From Pseudomonadota bacterium (GTDB lineage Bacteria; Pseudomonadota; Alphaproteobacteria; Rhizobiales; Xanthobacteraceae), in assembly GCA_023387695.1 (NCBI GenBank), contig JAEWHT010000225.1, positions 1 to 10,167 of the forward strand: a stretch of 10,167 nucleotides of DNA, written 5' to 3'. Under the pieces are notes generated by a model, which was given only the letters and a program-made list of their open reading frames with translations, made no database searches and had not been told where the DNA came from. Positions 1 to 6,220 of this stretch are shown here, piece by piece. Within the stretch, counting starts at the first letter, position 1. The number at the start of each line of letters is the position of its first letter. The position numbers and the translations under genes are program-made.

Positions 1-1
1 T

Positions 2-475
2 CACGACGACAGCCGTGCGCCCTGGCATGCCGAGCCCGCTCCGGTGCTCCGTGCAGAGCGACCGCTTCCGGTCGACTTCGACGCAGTGCGTCCGCAAGCC
101 CGGCAGATCGCAGCGTTCAGCGACGCCATCGCGAAGATCACGTCGCAAAGCCGTCCGGTTGAAATCGCTGCAGTCGAGCGAGATGAGACCGAGGTCGACT
201 ATTTCGACGGCGAATTCGAGATCGACGACGCCGCGGCGCCCCAGCTCGCCGCAGACCACCATGACGAAGACGCCGCCGATCGCGATGCCCAAGCGCACGA
301 AGATCACGCGCACGAAGATCATGCGGGCGACGAAAATACCGTCAACATCGACATCATCACGGCGATGCTGGAGCGGCTGGCGACGGAAGGGCCGCGACTC
401 TCGCAGCCTAGCCCTGAAGCTGACCTTGCAGATTTCGGACAAATCCGACGAGGCCAATCCGCCGCTCGCGCTTGA
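2..475 (+). CDS. C-terminal part of an unrecognised acidic protein (5' end outside window)
   Basis: The frame is open from the left edge to a TGA at 473-475, giving 157 residues with GC-rich third positions, as expected for coding sequence here. I do not recognise the family. The visible part has a segment containing PVDFDAVRPQARQIAAFSDA, then a very acidic stretch rich in Asp, Glu and His (with HEDHAHEDHAGDE), and then a short amphipathic-looking stretch, NIDIITAMLERLA. The His/Asp part includes a tandem 15-bp duplication at 293-307 and 308-322 that encodes AHEDH twice. There is no membrane segment. A GTG at 44 could serve as a start, but no ribosome binding site stands out and the frame continues upstream, so this is most likely the tail of a longer gene. 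The last 22 codons run antisense to the end of gmk. A plus-strand stop in another frame (409-411) lies exactly at the gmk end, so a frame error near the 3' end is possible. Confidence 0.6.
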   Translation, partial: HDDSRAPWHAEPAPVLRAERPLPVDFDAVRPQARQIAAFSDAIAKITSQSRPVEIAAVERDETEVDYFDGEFEIDDAAAPQLAADHHDEDAADRDAQAHEDHAHEDHAGDENTVNIDIITAMLERLATEGPRLSQPSPEADLADFGQIRRGQSAARA

Positions 476-1067
476 GGCGTTCGGCCTTCAGGATCGACTG
501 CACCTCGGCGAAGGCGTCATCAATGCTGTGGTTGATGACGATGTAATCGTACTCGGCCCAGTGGCTCATCTCGTGGCTGGCGCGGCTCATCCGCTTGCGG
601 ATGACCTCGTCGGAATCCTGCGCACGTGAGTGCAGTCGCTTCTCGAGGTCACCGGCTGACGGCGGCAGGATGAATACGCTGACGACGTCAGCGCGCGCCT
701 TCTCGCGCAGCTGCTGGGTGCCCTGCCAGTCGATGTCGAACAGCACGTCCTGACCCGCCGATAGCGCGGCCTCGACCGGAGCGCGCGGTGTGCCATAGCT
801 GTTGTCGAACACGGTCGCCCATTCCAGGAGCTCGTCGCCCTTCACCATGGCGTCGAACCTGGGCTTGTCGACGAACAGATAGTCGCGGCCGTCGACTTCG
901 CCGGGCCGCAACGCGCGCGTGGTCGCCGACACCGACATGCGCAAGCCGGGCATACGGTCGATCAGGAGACGTGACAGTGTCGTCTTGCCCGCACCAGATG
1001 GCGAGGACAGCACGAACATCAGCCCGCGCCGTTCGACACCGTCAGTTTCGTGACCGCCCGTCGTCAT
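408..1067 (-). CDS. gmk: Guanylate kinase (GMP kinase)
   Basis: This cytosolic enzyme phosphorylates GMP (and dGMP) to GDP with ATP, an essential step in guanine nucleotide supply. The 219-residue length fits the bacterial family (about 205-220). The P-loop PSGAGKT lies at residues 23-29. The GMP-binding region follows, with SATTR at 47-51, RPGE at 54-57, the DYLFV segment at 62-66 and NSYGTP at 89-94. DIDWQG is at 111-116 and the lid region with RKRM at 157-160. The ATG start at 1067 is supported by GGAG 8 nt upstream, inside the end of yicC. Only 3 bp separate the two genes, so translation is probably coupled. The residues before the P-loop form a slightly extended N-terminus, as in other alphaproteobacterial enzymes. 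The stop (TAG at 410-408) falls inside the convergent gene on the other strand. Confidence 0.97.
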   Translation of the reverse strand: MTTGGHETDGVERRGLMFVLSSPSGAGKTTLSRLLIDRMPGLRMSVSATTRALRPGEVDGRDYLFVDKPRFDAMVKGDELLEWATVFDNSYGTPRAPVEAALSAGQDVLFDIDWQGTQQLREKARADVVSVFILPPSAGDLEKRLHSRAQDSDEVIRKRMSRASHEMSHWAEYDYIVINHSIDDAFAEVQSILKAERLKRERRIGLVGFVRNLQGQLQG

Positions 1068-1070
1068 CGA

Positions 1071-1958
1071 TCACTCCAGATTCTGAACCTGCTCGCGGAA
1101 TTGCTCGACCACGTTCTTCATGGCGAGCCCGGTATTGGTCAGCTCGATGTCGTTCGACTTCGAGCAGCAGGTGTTGACCTCGCGGTGAAACTCCTGCGCC
1201 AGGAAGTCGAGCTTGCGACCGATCGGGCCGCCCTTGCCGATCAGCTCGCGCGCCTGCGCGATGTGCGAGGCGATGCGGTCGAGCTCCTCGCGGATGTCGG
1301 CCTTGGTGGCGATCAGGATCGCCTCCTGCATCAGGCGGTCGGAATCGAAACGGTCGGAGGTATCGAGCAGAGCTGCGATCTGCTCGGCGAGCTTGGCCTT
1401 GATCGCCTCCGGCTTGCGACCCGGCGAGCCTTCCGCCTTCTTTGCGAGCTGCTCGACCTCATCCACGCGCTGGGTCAGGATCTGCCCGAGCGAGGTCCCC
1501 TCGCGCTTGCGCATCGCGACGAGTTCATCGAGCGCCTTGTCGAAGGCGTCGGCAGCCACGGCACGCGCGGCCTTGTCCTCTTCCTCGTCGCCCTCGGGCT
1601 CGGCGACCTCGACGACGCCCTTGATGGCGAGCAGGCCGTCGACGCTCGGCGCGACCGCGTCGACCTTGCTGGCGATCACGGCGGCCGCCTTCAGCACGGC
1701 GTTGAGCACGTCCTCATTGACGCGGACGGTGGCGGCAGCATTGGCACGCTTGACGTTGAGATTGGCGTAGACGGTGCCGCGCGACAACAGTTCGCCCGCG
1801 CGCTTCTTGGCGTGGGCCTCGAGCTCGTCGAACCCCTGTGGCAGCCGCACCCTGAGGTCAAAGCCCTTGGCGTTGACCGACTTCAATTCCCATTCGAACG
1901 TATACGGCCCGCTTGCGCCGTGGCTTCGGGCAAAGCCGGTCATGGACGACAGCGCCAT
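1071..1958 (-). CDS. yicC: YicC family endoribonuclease
   Basis: The 295-residue protein has the two parts of the family: an N-terminal YicC-like domain starting MALSSMTGFAR, and a C-terminal DUF1732 region ending FREQVQNLE. The conserved REVNTCCSKSNDIE segment is close to the end. YicC of Escherichia coli (287 residues) belongs to a recently recognised RNase family that has been linked to degradation of small RNAs; its role here is inferred from homology. I chose the ATG at 1958 because the SMTGFAR opening is the family's conserved N-terminus and GGAG lies 11 nt upstream. The frame also allows a GTG at 1982, but that would begin at the edge of a strong hairpin and add eight atypical residues. 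yicC precedes gmk by 3 bp, a pairing common in many bacteria. The middle of the protein (EPEGDEEEDK) is acidic and probably a linker. Confidence 0.93.
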   Translation of the reverse strand: MALSSMTGFARSHGASGPYTFEWELKSVNAKGFDLRVRLPQGFDELEAHAKKRAGELLSRGTVYANLNVKRANAAATVRVNEDVLNAVLKAAAVIASKVDAVAPSVDGLLAIKGVVEVAEPEGDEEEDKAARAVAADAFDKALDELVAMRKREGTSLGQILTQRVDEVEQLAKKAEGSPGRKPEAIKAKLAEQIAALLDTSDRFDSDRLMQEAILIATKADIREELDRIASHIAQARELIGKGGPIGRKLDFLAQEFHREVNTCCSKSNDIELTNTGLAMKNVVEQFREQVQNLE

Positions 1959-1984
1959 CAGGTCAAATTCTCCGACAAACACAG

Positions 1985-2015
1985 GATTCGCGAGGCCATC
2001 AGGCCTGCGCGAATC
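1985..2015 (-). terminator. Strong hairpin between mltG and yicC, possible terminator or attenuator
   Basis: GATTCGCG (1985-1992) pairs with CGCGAATC (2008-2015), and AGGCC (1993-1997) pairs with GGCCT (2002-2006) around an ATCA loop, with one bulged G at 2007. Read on the minus strand, the hairpin follows mltG and is followed by CTGTGTTTGT, which is T-rich but not a clean T-run, and then by the yicC ribosome binding site. It could end or weaken transcription coming from mltG, or protect a processed 5' end of the yicC-gmk message. The stem is seen directly; its function is inferred. Confidence 0.5.
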
Positions 2016-2021
2016 TTAAGA

Positions 2022-3365
2022 CTATTTTGCACGAAAGTGGAATCCGCAAAGTCCCGTAGCAGGTCTGCGCGAGACTGGTGCTGGACCAGGCCTAGCGCTG
2101 GACCACCGGCGGCGACGGCTGCACCGCGCCCTGCCGGGCCGGCGCTGGGGCAGCGGGCCGCGCCGGCGGCTTCTTCTGCTGGGTCGGCTTGGCCGGCGTG
2201 GTCGCGGTCGGTGCCGTATCTGCGGCTGCGGGCGCCGCGGCAGCGGGCGCCGGCGCGTCGTCGGCCGGCTCGACCGTGTCGTTCTGGATCTGCTTCTCCA
2301 TCGCGCGCAGCTTGGCGACGTTCTTCTGGTGCGCGTCGTAGTCTCGGTGAAGGCATGCCCGCCGGTGCCGTCGGCGACGAAGAAGAGGTCGCGGGTCCGG
2401 GCCGGGTTGGCGGCGGCCTCGAGCGAAGCGCGCCCGGGATTGGCGATCGGGCCCGGCGGCAGGCCTTCGATCACGTAGGTGTTGTAGGGCGAGGGCTGCG
2501 TGATCTCGCTGCGCTTGATCGGACGCCCAAGCGTGCCCTTGCCGCCAACAAGGCCGTAGATGATGGTCGGATCGGACTGCAGCTTGATCTTCTGCTTCAG
2601 GCGATTGACGAACACCGCGGCGACGCGGCTGCGCTCGTCCGGCTTGCCCGTTTCCTTCTCGACGATCGAGGCGAGCGTCTCCAGCTGCTCCGGCGTCTTG
2701 ACCGGCAGATCCGGGCTGCGACGCTCCCAGATCTCCGCGAGCACGCGCTTGTGCGCCTGCTGCATGCGCTGGATCACCTGGTCGCGCGGCGTCCCGCGCG
2801 GAAACTTGTAGGTCTCGGGCAACAGCGTGCCCTCGCGCGGCAGTTCGCGCACGCTGCCTGTGAAGATGTCGTTGTCGGATAGCCGCGCGACGATCTGCTC
2901 GGAGGTTAGGCCTTCCGGAATCGTGACCGCGTGCTGGACCACCTTGCCCTCGACGATGGTGGCGATGACGTCGCGCAAGGAGGCGTTCTTCTGGAACGAA
3001 TACTCACCCGGCTTCAGGTCCGAGCTCGCCTTCAATGCAGCCACGGCGCCGATGAACACCCAGGGATTGACGTCGGTGACGCCTTCCCGATTCAGCGTCT
3101 CCGCGATGTCGCGCTTGCCGGCGCGCTGCGGGATGTTGACGATCTTGTCGTCCTTGAGCGGTCCCGGCGCCTCGAGAACCTGCCGGCCATAATAATAGGC
3201 CGCGCCGGCGCCGATCAGGCCGATCAAGAGCAATGTGATGATGGCGTTGCCGACCACGACAAAAGGATTGCGCGCCCGCTCCGAACGCTTCGGCGGCGGC
3301 GGGACCTGCTCGGGCTCGAGTGCTGCCCGCGGACTCCGGGGCGAAATGGGCGGCCTTTCACTCAT
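2022..3365 (-). CDS. mltG: Endolytic murein transglycosylase MltG, 3' end frameshifted
   Basis: MltG (YceG family) is an inner-membrane lytic transglycosylase that cuts nascent glycan strands and is thought to set their length. The open frame gives 447 residues. Residues 1-34 are cytoplasmic and rich in Pro and Arg. One membrane helix spans about 35-58. The periplasmic LysM-like part follows to about 150, and then the catalytic domain with LLPETYKFPRG (181-191), LASIVEKETG (231-240, containing the presumed catalytic Glu236), QSDPTIIYG (263-271) and GLPPGPIANPG (301-311). Family similarity stops abruptly after GGHAFTET (335-342); the next 105 residues are an Arg/Pro/Ser-rich run-on. The normal continuation, YDAHQKNVAKLR, is present in another frame and ends at 2092. 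Restoring one base gives 424 residues. The start at 3365 has only a weak AGG. The position after fabF matches the mltG location in the E. coli fab cluster. The catalytic core is intact, so partial activity is possible. Confidence 0.9.
   Translation of the reverse strand: MSERPPISPRSPRAALEPEQVPPPPKRSERARNPFVVVGNAIITLLLIGLIGAGAAYYYGRQVLEAPGPLKDDKIVNIPQRAGKRDIAETLNREGVTDVNPWVFIGAVAALKASSDLKPGEYSFQKNASLRDVIATIVEGKVVQHAVTIPEGLTSEQIVARLSDNDIFTGSVRELPREGTLLPETYKFPRGTPRDQVIQRMQQAHKRVLAEIWERRSPDLPVKTPEQLETLASIVEKETGKPDERSRVAAVFVNRLKQKIKLQSDPTIIYGLVGGKGTLGRPIKRSEITQPSPYNTYVIEGLPPGPIANPGRASLEAAANPARTRDLFFVADGTGGHAFTETTTRTRRTSPSCARWRSRSRTTRSSRPTTRRRPLPRRPQPQIRHRPRPRRPSRPSRRSRRRGPLPQRRPGRARCSRRRRWSSARPGPAPVSRRPATGLCGFHFRAK
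2092..2341 (-). other. Out-of-frame native C-terminus of mltG, after a one-base deletion
   Basis: On the minus strand the sequence reads ACCGAGAC|TACGACGCGCAC. In the mltG frame this gives TETTTRTRRTS, which is unlike the family. Shifting by one base gives YDAHQKNVAKLRAMEKQIQN, which matches the usual closing helix of MltG, then an Ala/Pro/Thr/Gln-rich tail to a TGA-type stop position at 2092. A missing base within GAGAC-TAC (for example GAGACCTAC) explains both frames. Low-complexity Ala/Pro tails are common at the ends of alphaproteobacterial envelope proteins. Whether the deletion is real or a sequencing error cannot be told from the sequence. Confidence 0.85.
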
Positions 3366-3490
3366 CGAAGCAACCTGAATCCTGCCGGTTCAATCGCAGC
3401 CTGACAATCGCTTGCCGAGCCAAATGCACACGCCCACAGACATGACTATCGCCGAATACGGCAAAACGGTGGATTCGTCGCAAACACAAA

Positions 3491-4756
3491 CTATTGGGCC
3501 AGACGCCGGACGATCACCGACGCATTGGTACCGCCGAAACCGAAAGAATTCGACAACGCGACGTTCACGTCGCGCTTCTTCGCCTTGTGCGGCACGAGAT
3601 CGATCGCCGTCTCGACCGACGGGTTGTCCAGGTTGATGGTCGGCGGAACGACATTATCGCGAATCGCAAGGATCGCGAAGATCGCTTCGATCGCACCGGC
3701 TGCACCGAGCAGATGGCCGGTCGATGACTTGGTGGAAGACATCGCAACCTTCGAAGCGGCGTTGCCGAGCAGGCGCTCCACCGCGCCAAGCTCGATCTCG
3801 TCGCCGAGCGGCGTCGACGTGCCGTGCGCGTTGATGTAGTCGAGGTCGGACGCCGTGAGGCTGGCACGCTTGAGCGCCGCCGACATGCTGCGGAATCCGC
3901 CATCGCCATCGGGCGACGGTGACGTAATGTGGTAGGCGTCGCCCGACAGACCATAGCCGATCACCTCGGCATAAATCTTCGCGCCGCGGCGCTGGGCGTG
4001 TTCGAGCTCTTCCAGGACGAGGACACCGGCGCCCTCGCCCATCACGAAACCGTCGCGATCCTTGTCGTAGGGGCGCGAGGCCTTCGCGGGCGTTTCGTTG
4101 AAGCCGGTCGAGAGCGCGCGAGCTGCGTTGAAGCCGGCAATGCCGATGCGGCTGATCGGCGACTCCGCGCCACCTGCGACCATCACGTCGGCATCACCGA
4201 GCGCGATGAGACGGGCGGCATCGCCAACCGCGTGGGCGCCGGTCGAGCACGCGGTGACCACCGAATGGTTCGGTCCCTTCAGCCCATGCGCGATCGAGAC
4301 ATAGCCGGAGGCAAGATTGATCAGGCGGCCCGGAATGAAGAACGGCGACACCCGGCGCGGACCACGTTCCTTGAGCAGGATCGCAGTTTCGGCGATGCCA
4401 TTGAGGCCGCCGATGCCGGACCCGATCATCGTGCCGGTCGCGCATTTGTCTTCTTCGGTCTCGGGATGCCAGTTGGCATCGTCGAGCGCCTGGCCGGCCG
4501 CGGCCATGCCGAAGATGATGAAGTCGTCGACCTTGCGCTGGTCCTTCGGCTCCATCCACTTGTCGGGATCGAAGGTGTCGTTGCTGCCGTCGCCGCGCAC
4601 GACGGTGCAGGCGTATTTGGTCTGCAGATCGGAGACATCAAAGCTCTCGATCGGACGTGCACCACTCTCACCATTGAGGATGCGTTTCCAGGTCGGCTCG
4701 ACGCCGCAGCCGAGAGGCGACACCATGCCGAGACCAGTGACGACGACCCGCCTCAT
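3491..4756 (-). CDS. fabF: Beta-ketoacyl-ACP synthase II (KAS II)
   Basis: This cytosolic condensing enzyme joins malonyl-ACP to a growing acyl-ACP, releasing CO2 and adding two carbons. In many bacteria it also governs elongation of palmitoleate to cis-vaccenate. The 421 residues have the thiolase fold signatures: the opening MRRVVVTGLGMVSPLG; the nucleophile Cys170 in VTACSTG; His311 in NAHGTSTPLGD; Lys343 and His348 in SSTKSSTGHLLGAAGA; and the Gly-rich GFGGTN loop at 406-411. The Cys-His-His set marks an elongating KAS I/II enzyme rather than the FabH type, and the overall length fits FabF. The ATG at 4756 has GGAG 9 nt upstream. It follows acpP after 108 bp containing a hairpin, so its expression may be lower than that of acpP. 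mltG follows after 125 bp in which I see no clear signal. Confidence 0.97.
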   Translation of the reverse strand: MRRVVVTGLGMVSPLGCGVEPTWKRILNGESGARPIESFDVSDLQTKYACTVVRGDGSNDTFDPDKWMEPKDQRKVDDFIIFGMAAAGQALDDANWHPETEEDKCATGTMIGSGIGGLNGIAETAILLKERGPRRVSPFFIPGRLINLASGYVSIAHGLKGPNHSVVTACSTGAHAVGDAARLIALGDADVMVAGGAESPISRIGIAGFNAARALSTGFNETPAKASRPYDKDRDGFVMGEGAGVLVLEELEHAQRRGAKIYAEVIGYGLSGDAYHITSPSPDGDGGFRSMSAALKRASLTASDLDYINAHGTSTPLGDEIELGAVERLLGNAASKVAMSSTKSSTGHLLGAAGAIEAIFAILAIRDNVVPPTINLDNPSVETAIDLVPHKAKKRDVNVALSNSFGFGGTNASVIVRRLAQ

Positions 4757-4800
4757 ATCCGAAAACTCCGCATCGAAAGATTCACGGCCAATAACAAGAA

Positions 4801-4833
4801 ACCGGCTGACCGCTGGAAAGCGGCCCGTCCGGT
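4801..4833 (-). terminator. Nested hairpin with T-rich tail between acpP and fabF, possible partial terminator
   Basis: The outer arms ACCGG (4801-4805) and CCGGT (4829-4833) enclose a perfect inner stem CCGCT-GGAA-AGCGG (4810-4823). On the minus strand, the direction of acpP to fabF, the hairpin is followed by TTTCTTGTTATT. It lies 32 nt after the acpP stop. ACP is needed in far larger amounts than FabF, so partial termination here would make sense. The T-run is broken and the stem has an internal loop, so efficiency is uncertain. Confidence 0.5.
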
Positions 4834-4864
4834 TTCAATGTTGTCCCCGCGAAAATGAAGAGCC

Positions 4865-5104
4865 TTAGCTCTTCGCGTTCTTCTCGAGAAACTTCGTGGC
4901 GTCGCCGACCGTGAGAATCGTCTCAGCGGCGTCGTCCGGAATCTCGCAGCCGAATTCTTCTTCGAACGCCATCACCAGCTCGACGGTGTCCAGGCTGTCG
5001 GCGCCGAGGTCATCGATGAAGCTCGCTGCGTCGACAACCTTTTCGGGTTCAACACCAAGGTGTTCGACCACGATCTTCTTAACCCGCTCGCCAATCTCAC
5101 TCAT
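4865..5104 (-). CDS. acpP: Acyl carrier protein
   Basis: ACP is the small acidic cytosolic carrier that holds acyl intermediates as thioesters during fatty acid synthesis and feeds lipid A and phospholipid synthesis. The 79-residue length is standard. Ser37 in GADSLDTVELVM is the site for 4'-phosphopantetheine. The following acidic helix II (ELVMAFEEEFG) is the usual docking surface for FabD, FabG and FabF, all encoded next to it. The start at 5104 has GAGG 8 nt upstream. The gene has a 311-bp upstream gap and a hairpin downstream, which suggests that it is transcribed at least partly from its own promoter and as a short message. Specialised ACPs of rhizobia (NodF, AcpXL) differ in sequence; this is the housekeeping type. 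Confidence 0.98.
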   Translation of the reverse strand: MSEIGERVKKIVVEHLGVEPEKVVDAASFIDDLGADSLDTVELVMAFEEEFGCEIPDDAAETILTVGDATKFLEKNAKS

Positions 5105-5255
5105 TGCATAACCTCGTGTTGTTCCCTGTAGACCCGACCCCCCGGGACGATACGAGCCGTCGTGGTCGTTGACTGCCTTCGCTTACGAACTTTGATGTGG
5201 TCCCACCCTAACCGATGCAGGACCCGGCGAACGACGGCCAAGGCTCCGCATCGCC

Positions 5256-5282
5256 AATATACAGGGTTTCAAAAACCTGCAA
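5256..5282 (-). promoter_or_regulatory. Possible acpP promoter
   Basis: On the minus strand, in the most AT-rich stretch of the acpP-fabG gap, a -10-like TATATT (5261-5256) is preceded by TTGCAG (5282-5277), but with a short 15-bp spacer. The spacer holds an imperfect palindrome, CAGGGTTT/AAACCTG (5262-5279). Transcription from here would give a leader of roughly 145 nt. The hexamers are imperfect, so this is only a candidate. Confidence 0.3.
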
Positions 5283-5301
5283 TGGCGTTCTTTGCCCATC
5301 C

Positions 5302-5329
5302 GTTGAAGCTCCGGTTAACATACTTCAAC
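5302..5329. promoter_or_regulatory. Inverted repeat in the fabG-acpP gap, possible operator
   Basis: GTTGAAG (5302-5308) and CTTCAAC (5323-5329) are perfect 7-bp inverted arms 14 bp apart, with a GTTAAC hexamer between them. Lying upstream of the candidate acpP promoter and after fabG, it could bind a dimeric regulator or form a 3'-end stem for fabG. The rest of the 311-bp gap (5105-5415) holds two short palindromes, AAACGGCCGTTT (5361-5372) and GCCCATGTGGGC (5388-5399), and no convincing gene. Confidence 0.35.
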
Positions 5330-5415
5330 TGCCTTGACTACACGCCTCAATTCGCTCTGGAAACGGCCGTTTGCCGCATCCGCCCCCGCCCATGTGGGCA
5401 GTGCGGAATGGCGCA

Positions 5416-6153
5416 TCAGATCATGGCCATGCCGCCGTTGACGTGGATGGTCTGGCCGGTGACGTAGGCTGCTTCGTTCGAACTCAGGTAGACGGCGGCC
5501 GCCGCGATGTCCTCGGGCGTCCCAAGACGATTGGCCGGAACCTTGGTCAGAATCGTCTCGCGCTGCTTGTCGTTGAGCGCGTCCGTCATCGGTGTCTTGA
5601 TGAAGCCCGGCGCGATGCAATTGGCGGTGACGCCGCGCTTGGCGTATTCGGCGCCGAGCGTCTTGATCATGCCGATCAGGCCGGCCTTCGACGCCGTGTA
5701 ATTGCCCTGCCCGGGATTGCCGGTGACGCCGACCACCGAGGTGATGGCGATGATGCGGCCGAAGCGCTTGCGCATCATCAATTTGGTGGCGGCGCGCGCC
5801 AGGCGGAAGGTCGCGGTCAGGTTGACGTTGATGACCTCGTCCCAATCCTCGTCGCGCAGCTGAACGAACAGATTGTCACGCGTGATGCCGGCATTGGCGA
5901 TGAGAATGTCGACCTGGCCCATCGCGGCTTCCGCCGCCGGCACCAGCGCCTCGACCTCGTCGGCCTTGGAGAGATTGCAGGGCAGCGCATGGGTGCGCTC
6001 GCCGAGCTTGCCGGCCAGCTCATCCAGCACTTCCTTGCGCGTTCCTGAGATCGCGACGGTCGCTCCCTGGGCGTGCAAGGCCTGCGCAATCGCGCCACCG
6101 ATGCCGCCGGTCGCGCCAGTGACGAGCGCCTTTTTGCCAGTCAGATCGAACAT
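5416..6153 (-). CDS. fabG: 3-oxoacyl-ACP reductase (NADPH)
   Basis: FabG reduces 3-oxoacyl-ACP to (R)-3-hydroxyacyl-ACP with NADPH, the first reduction of each elongation cycle, acting as a cytosolic tetramer. The 245-residue length is typical. It is a classical short-chain dehydrogenase: cofactor motif TGATGGIG at 12-19, NAG at 87-89, Asn111, and the catalytic set Ser139, Tyr152 and Lys156 in NYTASKAG. The end, VTGQTIHVNGGMAM, is a FabG signature. I chose the ATG at 6153 because GAGGAG lies 6 nt upstream and the protein then begins MFDLTGKKALVTG, as the family does. The frame is open a further 52 codons upstream, but those residues have no family likeness and run through a palindromic repeat. 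fabD ends 67 bp upstream, and acpP follows after 311 bp. Confidence 0.97.
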   Translation of the reverse strand: MFDLTGKKALVTGATGGIGGAIAQALHAQGATVAISGTRKEVLDELAGKLGERTHALPCNLSKADEVEALVPAAEAAMGQVDILIANAGITRDNLFVQLRDEDWDEVINVNLTATFRLARAATKLMMRKRFGRIIAITSVVGVTGNPGQGNYTASKAGLIGMIKTLGAEYAKRGVTANCIAPGFIKTPMTDALNDKQRETILTKVPANRLGTPEDIAAAAVYLSSNEAAYVTGQTIHVNGGMAMI

Positions 6154-6169
6154 CGAATACTCCTCAAAA

Positions 6170-6214
6170 GCACGATCCGGAAAAGTGTGGAGCGGTTTTC
6201 CGGATAGACCGTGC
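6170..6214. repeat. Rhizobiales-type intergenic palindrome between fabD and fabG
   Basis: ATCCGGAAAA (6175-6184) and TTTTCCGGAT (6196-6205) are perfect 10-bp inverted arms around an 11-bp loop, GTGTGGAGCGG. Outer arms GCACG (6170-6174) and CGTGC (6210-6214) extend the stem. From memory, the core with a GTG...GCGG loop resembles a palindrome found many times between genes in Bradyrhizobium and related genomes, often flanked by GCATG/CATGC. It lies inside the likely fabD-fabG transcript and would fold as a stable RNA hairpin, perhaps affecting message stability. Confidence 0.75.
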
Positions 6215-6220
6215 GCAAAC

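Noticed and set aside
15..629. 204-codon plus-strand frame at the left edge
   Set aside because: Ser/Arg/Thr-rich shadow of the acidic gene in the neighbouring frame and of gmk.
2330..2350. Programmed ribosomal frameshifting in mltG
   Set aside because: No slippery heptamer at the junction; a lost base explains it more simply.
1050..2882. 610-codon open frame on the plus strand opposite yicC and mltG
   Set aside because: It is antisense to two genes with clear family motifs; such long shadows arise from GC-rich third positions. Its product has no recognisable domain.
5162..5467. 101-codon plus-strand frame in the acpP-fabG gap
   Set aside because: No ribosome binding site, atypical composition, and it runs into fabG in antisense.
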